Below are positions 6,542 through 10,540 of a stretch of 10,540 nucleotides of DNA, piece by piece. The notes under the pieces were generated by a model, which saw only the letters and a program-made list of their open reading frames with translations, was not told the DNA's origin and ran no database searches. Positions within the stretch are counted from its first letter, which is position 1. Each line of letters starts with the position of its first letter. The stretch is taken from contig JAISEA010000114.1 in assembly GCA_031264475.1 (NCBI GenBank), positions 1 to 10,540 of the forward strand. Direction: 5' to 3'. A program made the position numbers and the translations under genes. This DNA is from Treponema sp. (GTDB taxonomy: Bacteria > Spirochaetota > Spirochaetia > Treponematales > Breznakiellaceae).

Positions 6542-8713
6542 ACCCGCAGGGTGATTGGTTTTGAACTTAGAGATTTCGCTTATCAGTATTTCTATGTGGC
6601 GTTTGTTTTCCCCGCTGATGACATTTACCCGCCCCACTGCGGCGTTTATCTCGTCCGCTTCGCTCGAAGTATTGTTCATTGCCAGCGTGATTTCTTCCGT
6701 GAGCCTTTCGAGATTCTTACTTTCGTCAATAATTTCGCCGCTCTGCGACATCATCTCCCCTGAGTCTTTCTTGATGACTTGGGTTATGTCGTTAAGCACG
6801 GCGATATATTCAAGAATCTGTTTACTACCCGTGCCCTGTTCTTCCATAGAATTGCGGATCTCGGCTTCTTGTTCTGAAACCACCCGTACGTTCTGATCGA
6901 TAGCCGCAAAGCGTTCTATCACACCCTCCGCCGACTTTGCTATTTTGTCTATGGACTCTTTTATGTTCTTGAGCACGCTGGCTATGGTCTTTGATTGAGT
7001 TCCTGAATTCTCCGCAAGCTTGCGGATTTCGTCTGCAACGACCGCGAAACCCTTGCCTGAATCGCCTGCGTGCGCCGCTTCGATAGCCGCGTTCATTGAC
7101 AAGAGGTTTGTCTGACCCGCTATACTATTCATAAGCGCGGTAATTTCGAGCAAACTCTCGGACTGTTTAGCGATCTCCTGAATTGCGGAAGACATACCTT
7201 GAATCCCCGTGCGACCCGTGTCTGATGCGTGCGCGAGTTTTTCGACGTTTTCGTTATTCTTCACCAAGGTTCTTGTAACCGAGTCGATATTAGCCAGCAT
7301 CTCTTCGATAGCCGCGGAGGAACGGCTTATACTGTCAGACTGCGCGCCGATATGTTGGTTAAACCGTTCAATGACCGCGATGATCTTCCGCATGGTGTCG
7401 CTGGTCTGGGACACGCTGTTAGCCTGATTGTCCGCCTGATTCTTGACCTTTTGAATCGTGTCTGTGATTTCGTTAATAGTGCCCGCGGTTTCCGTCATAT
7501 TGGTTGAAAGTTCCCCGCCTATTTGGGAAAGACTGCCTGCCTGTTGTTTAATATTCACCACAAGATTACTGATCTTATCAAGGGTTTCGTTGAAATAGAC
7601 GCCCATAGCGCCGATTTCGTCGTTTGCGTAAATGGTCAAGCGTCTACTCAGATCGCCGTCGCCCTTTGAAATATCCTTCATCATATCACCGACGCGGATG
7701 ATCCGCTTCGCTAGGTTATTGGAAGTTAGGAAGATGATACCCGCGCCAATGAGAATTGCGATTACCGCGAAGATGATGCTAGAGAGCATGAGCGTATTCA
7801 CCGGCGCCATTATCGTTCTCAACGGAACAACGGTTACTATCATCCACCACTGTTGCGTTCTTGGAGTCAGGATAGGGTGGGCTAGTATGGCGTTTCCCTT
7901 GTGGAAGATTATTGAACTCCGCTCGGTGCCCACGGAACCTGTTACTGTAGAGACGCCCTCTTGACCCAGCACGTCCGCGTCCACGTTACGGAAGTTCATA
8001 CCGACTTTACTTGCGTCGTAATGAGCCACGATCATCCCGGTGCCGTTATAGAGCATGGCTTTTCCTGTTTCATAGAGCTTCGCTTGATCGATCACCGTCT
8101 GCATATCTTCCAATCCGACTTGAAACCCCAGAACGCCCAATCGTTCCGTACCTGTCTGAACCGGGTATCTAATGTCCGCGAGGTATTTCTGCCTGCCTTC
8201 CACCATGTAGGGCGCGGGACCCATGACCATCGGATCAGTGGAAATGGACGCAAGCGTTTCTTGGTATTGATTAAAGGTTTCGACTCTTAAAGCGCCTGAG
8301 GCTCTGGTGATGGCAAAGGCGAGCTGTCCCGTCTCGGTCGCGCCTGACGCGCCCGTGTAGAACTCGTCCATGCCGTCATACAGATTGGGGGGAAATACCG
8401 CGTACACGGTTGTTAATATCGGAGCGCTTGCGGCAAGCGCGGTGAGCGCGTCTTGAAGCCGTGCGCGGCGTTGGTCAATCGGTATTCTTGTGTCGTAACA
8501 CGTAGTAATGGCTATGGTTTCCAGAATCTGGAAACACTGCGCGCCTCCCTTTGTGATTTCGTTCCCCAGAATGGATGACGCGCTCGCCATATTTTCCAAC
8601 ACCGCGTCCCGCTGAAGTTTGCCTGTTCTATTTAGTATCACGATATTGATAACCGCGATAAGAACTACCGTAGTTAGTACATTAAGCGCCGTCAACTTAA
8701 AACTGATCTTCAT
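6536..8713 (-). CDS. Methyl-accepting chemotaxis protein with dCache-type sensor
   Basis: A 725-residue inner-membrane chemoreceptor. It binds a ligand in the periplasm and controls the CheA kinase through CheW, steering flagellar rotation. AAAGGAGT six bases before the ATG fixes the start. Order: TM1 at about 8-28; periplasmic sensor at about 30-305, whose length and segments such as YLADIRYPVQTG and LGVLGFQVGLEDM suggest a double Cache fold; TM2 at about 308-330; HAMP at about 331-383; then a long methylated coiled coil. The hairpin tip is IAGQTNLLSMNAAIEAAHAG at 531-550, followed by KGFAVVADEIRKLAE, which is nearly canonical. No CheR-binding pentapeptide is present at the C-terminus (NHPAGV), so adaptation enzymes would act through other receptors. 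The ligand cannot be read from sequence, though dCache receptors often bind amino acids or other small metabolites. It is transcribed alone, convergent with the lipoprotein genes. Confidence 0.96.
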   Translation of the reverse strand: MKISFKLTALNVLTTVVLIAVINIVILNRTGKLQRDAVLENMASASSILGNEITKGGAQCFQILETIAITTCYDTRIPIDQRRARLQDALTALAASAPILTTVYAVFPPNLYDGMDEFYTGASGATETGQLAFAITRASGALRVETFNQYQETLASISTDPMVMGPAPYMVEGRQKYLADIRYPVQTGTERLGVLGFQVGLEDMQTVIDQAKLYETGKAMLYNGTGMIVAHYDASKVGMNFRNVDADVLGQEGVSTVTGSVGTERSSIIFHKGNAILAHPILTPRTQQWWMIVTVVPLRTIMAPVNTLMLSSIIFAVIAILIGAGIIFLTSNNLAKRIIRVGDMMKDISKGDGDLSRRLTIYANDEIGAMGVYFNETLDKISNLVVNIKQQAGSLSQIGGELSTNMTETAGTINEITDTIQKVKNQADNQANSVSQTSDTMRKIIAVIERFNQHIGAQSDSISRSSAAIEEMLANIDSVTRTLVKNNENVEKLAHASDTGRTGIQGMSSAIQEIAKQSESLLEITALMNSIAGQTNLLSMNAAIEAAHAGDSGKGFAVVADEIRKLAENSGTQSKTIASVLKNIKESIDKIAKSAEGVIERFAAIDQNVRVVSEQEAEIRNSMEEQGTGSKQILEYIAVLNDITQVIKKDSGEMMSQSGEIIDESKNLERLTEEITLAMNNTSSEADEINAAVGRVNVISGENKRHIEILISEISKFKTNHPAGV

Positions 8714-8743
8714 TTCTACTCCTTTTTACTCTTTTTATAATAG

Positions 8744-8757
8744 AACACCAAAGTGTT
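8744..8757 (-). promoter_or_regulatory. Small palindrome just downstream of chemoreceptor promoter
   Basis: AACAC (8744-8748) and GTGTT (8753-8757) form a perfect inverted repeat around CAAA. It falls roughly at +4 to +17 of the predicted transcript. This fits either an operator that blocks transcription or a short hairpin in the untranslated leader. Confidence 0.35.
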
Positions 8758-8767
8758 TTGTTTTTAG

Positions 8768-8796
8768 ATAGTAGTATATCAATATTGTTTTGTCAA
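8768..8796 (-). promoter_or_regulatory. Sigma70-type promoter of the chemoreceptor gene
   Basis: Read on the minus strand, a perfect TTGACA (8796-8791) is followed after exactly 17 bases by TACTAT (8773-8768, four of six matches to TATAAT). The surrounding DNA is AT-rich. The predicted start is near 8761, giving a leader of about 48 bases. A housekeeping-type promoter for a chemoreceptor suggests it is not strictly tied to a flagellar sigma factor. Confidence 0.65.
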
Positions 8797-8804
8797 TCTT
8801 TCTG

Positions 8805-8819
8805 TTTAAGAATCTTAAA
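8805..8819. promoter_or_regulatory. 15-bp perfect palindrome upstream of chemoreceptor -35
   Basis: TTTAAGA and TCTTAAA are a perfect seven-base inverted repeat around a single A. The centre at 8812 is about 51 bases before the predicted transcription start and the edge is eight bases from the -35 box. This is a common place for a dimeric regulator to bind. The regulator is unknown. Confidence 0.4.
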
Positions 8820-8833
8820 GCGCCTGATCCGCG

Positions 8834-8874
8834 CCGCCGCAAACAGCCTCGTGACTCTGGCTGTCAAAAGGCGG
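8834..8874. other. Nested hairpin beside the minisatellite
   Basis: CCGCC (8834-8838) pairs with GGCGG (8870-8874) and, inside an internal loop, ACAGCC (8843-8848) pairs with GGCTGT (8859-8864). Neither strand has a following T-run. It lies ten bases before the 21-bp repeat array and could mark its boundary or belong to a decayed element. Confidence 0.35.
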
Positions 8875-8884
8875 ACTCTAACAA

Positions 8885-9136
8885 CAAGTTATTGAACTTC
8901 GCTTTCATGTTGTTGAAGTCTACTTTCATGTTGTTAGAGTCTGAATTCATGTTGTTGAAGTTTAAATCCATGTTGTTAGAGTCTGAATTCATGTTGTTAG
9001 AGTTTAAATCCATGTTGTTGAAGTTTAAATCCTAGTTGTTGAAGCCTGCTTTCATATTGCTAAAGCCTGCTTTCATATTGCTAAAGCCCGCTTTCAAGTT
9101 GTTGAAGTTCGCTTTCATGTTGTTGAAGCCGAGTTT
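8885..9136. repeat. 21-bp minisatellite, 12 units
   Basis: Twelve head-to-tail units of exactly 21 bp fill 252 bases with no spacer. Nearly all share CATGTTGTTGAAG or close variants, followed by an eight-base variable tail. Units 3 and 5 are identical, and so are units 4 and 7, which hints at duplication of two-unit (42-bp) blocks. The period is a multiple of three. Read on the minus strand the array encodes heptads of the type FNNMKAG; read on the plus strand, heptads of the type FMLLKPA. In unit 8 (9032-9052) the usual CAT is CTA, which creates a stop codon in both of these frames. No start or ribosome binding site supports translation. Confidence 0.85.
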
Positions 9137-9282
9137 CTGGTAAACTGCCCCGCATTTCTAAAAATACGTTCCATCTTATAGGGACGGAATGGTGGAATAC
9201 TTTTTATATTTGATCTATACTTGTAAAAAATAGACGGGAGAAGTGGAGGGCGGCGGTAGACTTCGCGCGCGAGGCGGGTTGT

Positions 9283-9352
9283 GCCTGCTGGTGTCTGGCG
9301 CCGCGCTGACGTTAAGGCGGCTGCGCCTGCTGGTGTCTGGCACCGCGCTGAC
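9283..9352. repeat. Duplicated GC-rich 28-bp sequence at 42-bp spacing
   Basis: Positions 9283-9310 and 9325-9352 are 28-base copies with a single G/A difference, starting GCCTGCTGG and ending CGCGCTGAC. The second copy contains GTGTC...GACAC as an inverted repeat. Base composition is far richer in GC than the surrounding DNA, suggesting an inserted or dispersed repeat. The 42-base period is twice that of the nearby minisatellite, though the sequences are unrelated. Confidence 0.75.
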
Positions 9353-9358
9353 ACTTCC

Positions 9359-9386
9359 AACAATACCCATTAAGAAGTCATTAAAC
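9359..9386. repeat. 28-bp dispersed direct repeat, copy 2
   Basis: This matches 6514-6541 in 24 of 28 bases in the same orientation, and all four differences are transitions. It lies about 45 bases before the HD gene. Together the copies bracket the chemoreceptor gene, its promoter and the minisatellite as a 2.87-kb unit. Confidence 0.75.
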
Positions 9387-9430
9387 GGCATAGCCCGAAC
9401 AGGCTTTGCCTGAAAAATTGAGGTAAAAGA

Positions 9431-10243
9431 ATGAGATCATCAAAAGAAATTAGTATGGATACTAAAATCATTAAAACCATCGAGAGCTTCAAACTCTCTG
9501 GTAAGGCGGTTGAAACCGCAAGTCTCGTCATAGACGATGAAGAGATTCGCGCGATTCAAGATTACGGCAACACTGTTTCTATAAAACGCCTTGGTTACAA
9601 CGATCACGGACCTGTGCACATGAGAACAGTCGCGCATAACGCGGTTGTTATGATGGGACTTTTGCGGGACGCGAAAGTGCAGACGAGTCTCGAAGCGGAG
9701 AACTGCGGTTGTTTTGAAGACAGCCTGATAGCGGTCGTGCTTGCGGGGTTTCTTCACGATATAGGCATGAGTCTGGGACGCCAAGATCACGAAATGCACA
9801 GCGCTTACATGGCGTATCCGATTTTGGACAGGATTCTTACAGCAATATACACAGACGTCCACCAGCGGGTAGTAGTCCGCTCGCTTGCCCTTGAAGGCAT
9901 ATCCGGACACATGGGGAACCGTCAAGTCTACTCGCTTGAAGCGGGCGTTATTCTTATCGCGGACGGTTGCGATATGACGAAAGGTCGCGCCCGAATTCCT
10001 ATGCATCTCTCGTCTGCGCCTAAAGTCGGCGATATTCATAAATATTCAGCGAATTCTATCGAGGAAGTACGGCTTTCGTCTGGGAAAGAACGCCCTATCC
10101 GCATTGATATTGAAATGTCAAGCGAGGTTGGGCTTTTTCAGGTGGAAGAAGTGCTGTTAGGTAAGATAGCGGCGAGTCCCGCTAAAGGTTATGTAGAACT
10201 TTACGCCATGGTTCAAGGATGCGAACCAAAGCAATATATGTAA
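9431..10243 (+). CDS. HD-domain metal-dependent phosphohydrolase, substrate unknown
   Basis: A 270-residue cytoplasmic protein of the HD superfamily, metal-dependent enzymes that usually cleave phosphate esters of nucleotides. There is no signal peptide or membrane segment. The start at 9431 is preferred because GAGG lies seven bases upstream; an in-frame ATG at 9455 (MDTKIIK) has no such site. Visible motifs: DHGPVH at 58-63, a His at 69, the hallmark LHDIG at 108-112 (metal ligands His109-Asp110), DHEMHSA at 119-125, GH at 159-160, then ADGCDMTKGRARIP at 177-190. The tail contains VGLFQVEEVLLGK at 233-245. From memory this pattern matches an uncharacterised HD family shared by archaea and anaerobic bacteria; no database check was possible. 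It is transcribed alone between a repeat-rich region and its own terminator. Confidence 0.9.
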   Translation: MRSSKEISMDTKIIKTIESFKLSGKAVETASLVIDDEEIRAIQDYGNTVSIKRLGYNDHGPVHMRTVAHNAVVMMGLLRDAKVQTSLEAENCGCFEDSLIAVVLAGFLHDIGMSLGRQDHEMHSAYMAYPILDRILTAIYTDVHQRVVVRSLALEGISGHMGNRQVYSLEAGVILIADGCDMTKGRARIPMHLSSAPKVGDIHKYSANSIEEVRLSSGKERPIRIDIEMSSEVGLFQVEEVLLGKIAASPAKGYVELYAMVQGCEPKQYM

Positions 10244-10253
10244 GGGATACGCG

Positions 10254-10293
10254 GCAACCTGTGCCAACAAAGCGACGCAGGTTGCACGGTTTT
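10254..10293 (+). terminator. Intrinsic terminator of the HD gene
   Basis: GCAACCTGTG (10254-10263) pairs with CGCAGGTTGC (10276-10285) in a ten-base stem with one G-U pair and a twelve-base loop, followed by ACGG and TTTT. It begins ten bases after the HD stop codon and ends next to the stop of the convergent gene. No U-tract exists on the opposite strand, so that gene may rely on another signal. Confidence 0.75.
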
Positions 10294-10294
10294 C

Positions 10295-10540
10295 TCAGAG
10301 TTCGTCCATTTTTTGTTTTGCGAGTTTCAAGATAGGATTCGTCCAATCCACTCCAAGAACAGACTGGAGATAAGGCTTGGCGTTCTGGTTGTGCGTATTG
10401 CCCACGCCGGTGATGAGCGCGCGAATACGGCGTTCATCCGTCTTATTGAAGACTTTGCGGCTATGTCTTTCGTTGATGTCGGTGATATATACGCCGAGGT
10501 TTTTCACCGCATCGTCATTTGCGATCTTTGTCATCGCGTC
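10295..10540 (-). CDS. C-terminal part of unrecognised protein, cut by window edge
   Basis: The frame is open from the stop (TGA at 10295-10297) to the right edge, giving 81 visible residues. It ends in ILKLAKQKMDEL. A Met codon at 10532-10534 is preceded by open codons for Asp-Ala and shows no visible ribosome binding site, so the gene probably starts outside the window. The visible chain is mostly helical, charged and soluble, with segments such as DERRIRALITGVGNTHNQNA and PYLQSVLGVDW. Alternating short helices and a repeated length of about 35 residues would fit the end of a HEAT-like helical repeat protein, but this is a weak impression. It converges on the HD gene with 51 bases between stop codons. 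Confidence 0.65.
   Translation of the reverse strand, partial: DAMTKIANDDAVKNLGVYITDINERHSRKVFNKTDERRIRALITGVGNTHNQNAKPYLQSVLGVDWTNPILKLAKQKMDEL

Larger units (their letters stand above)
8714..9430. other. 717-bp gene-free, repeat-rich divergent intergenic region
   Basis: This region lies between two divergently transcribed genes. It holds, in order, the chemoreceptor promoter with its two palindromes, a nested hairpin, the 21-bp minisatellite, an AT-rich patch at 9195-9230 where TATACT (9214-9219) could be a weak -10 for the HD gene, a GC-rich 42-bp duplication, the second 28-bp dispersed repeat and a small hairpin CAGGC-TTT-GCCTG (9400-9412) just before the HD gene's ribosome binding site. 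Open frames inside it begin only at TTG, lack ribosome binding sites and are by-products of the repeats. Confidence 0.6.

Noticed and set aside
7632..8290. Plus-strand frames opposite the chemoreceptor (110 and 109 codons)
   Set aside because: They are antisense to the TM2 and sensor regions of a clear chemoreceptor and have no ribosome binding sites.
8790..9035. Plus-strand frame of 81 codons reading FMLLxx heptads
   Set aside because: It starts at a TTG inside the chemoreceptor -35 region, has no ribosome binding site, and is explained by the 21-bp tandem repeat.
8885..9136. CRISPR array
   Set aside because: Units are contiguous 21-mers with no unique spacers and no cas genes nearby; it is a minisatellite.
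9115..9363. Minus-strand frame of 82 codons
   Set aside because: TTG start, low-complexity Arg/Ala/Pro-rich product created by the GC-rich duplication, no ribosome binding site.
6514..9386. Transposon with terminal direct repeats
   Set aside because: No transposase or integrase lies between the copies, there are no inverted termini or target duplications, so only a repeat-bounded segment can be claimed.
9440..10039. 199-codon frame antisense to the HD gene
   Set aside because: It lies fully opposite a well-supported HD-domain gene and its product shows no recognisable motif; it is a shadow frame.

Overview
The window looks like chromosomal DNA of a host-associated spirochaete, most likely a Treponema-like gut organism. 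This is an inference from several traits: three consecutive lipoprotein genes with spirochaete-style lipoboxes, Listeria-Bacteroides (InlB-type) repeats joined to a kelch-like propeller, a long dCache-type chemoreceptor, and moderate GC content. No rRNA, tRNA, transposase, integrase or CRISPR array is visible.

Layout. Positions 1-372 are an AT-rich leader that begins with a C-run and ends in a fold able to mask a ribosome binding site. Three plus-strand lipoprotein genes follow (373-1497, 1699-3714, 3839-6403). Each has its own intergenic control region, so they look like neighbouring single-gene units rather than a tight operon. A hairpin-rich convergent junction (6404-6535) separates them from a minus-strand methyl-accepting chemotaxis protein (6536-8713), which has a good sigma70-type promoter flanked by palindromes. 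The gene-free stretch 8714-9430 holds a 12-unit 21-bp minisatellite, a 42-bp duplication and the second copy of a 28-bp repeat whose first copy overlaps the 3' end of the chemoreceptor gene. An HD-family phosphohydrolase gene (9431-10243) with a clear terminator follows. The window ends inside an unrecognised minus-strand gene (10295 to the edge).

How the genes may work together. The three lipoproteins are probably exported, envelope-anchored beta proteins. All have Cys-Asp at the mature N-terminus and all carry paired small beta modules with a similar sequence pattern. Two add a beta-propeller and one adds InlB repeats, which suggests a surface binding or display locus. The chemoreceptor would sense a small ligand in the periplasm and signal to flagella through CheA/CheW. 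The HD protein is a cytoplasmic metal-dependent hydrolase of unknown substrate. No functional link between the lipoproteins, the receptor and the HD enzyme is shown by the sequence.

The most unusual signals are the repeat-rich non-coding DNA, the putative RBS-masking and structured leaders, the triple CTAGCCTAG array before the third lipoprotein gene, and the fact that several pairs of duplicated sequence here differ only by transitions.
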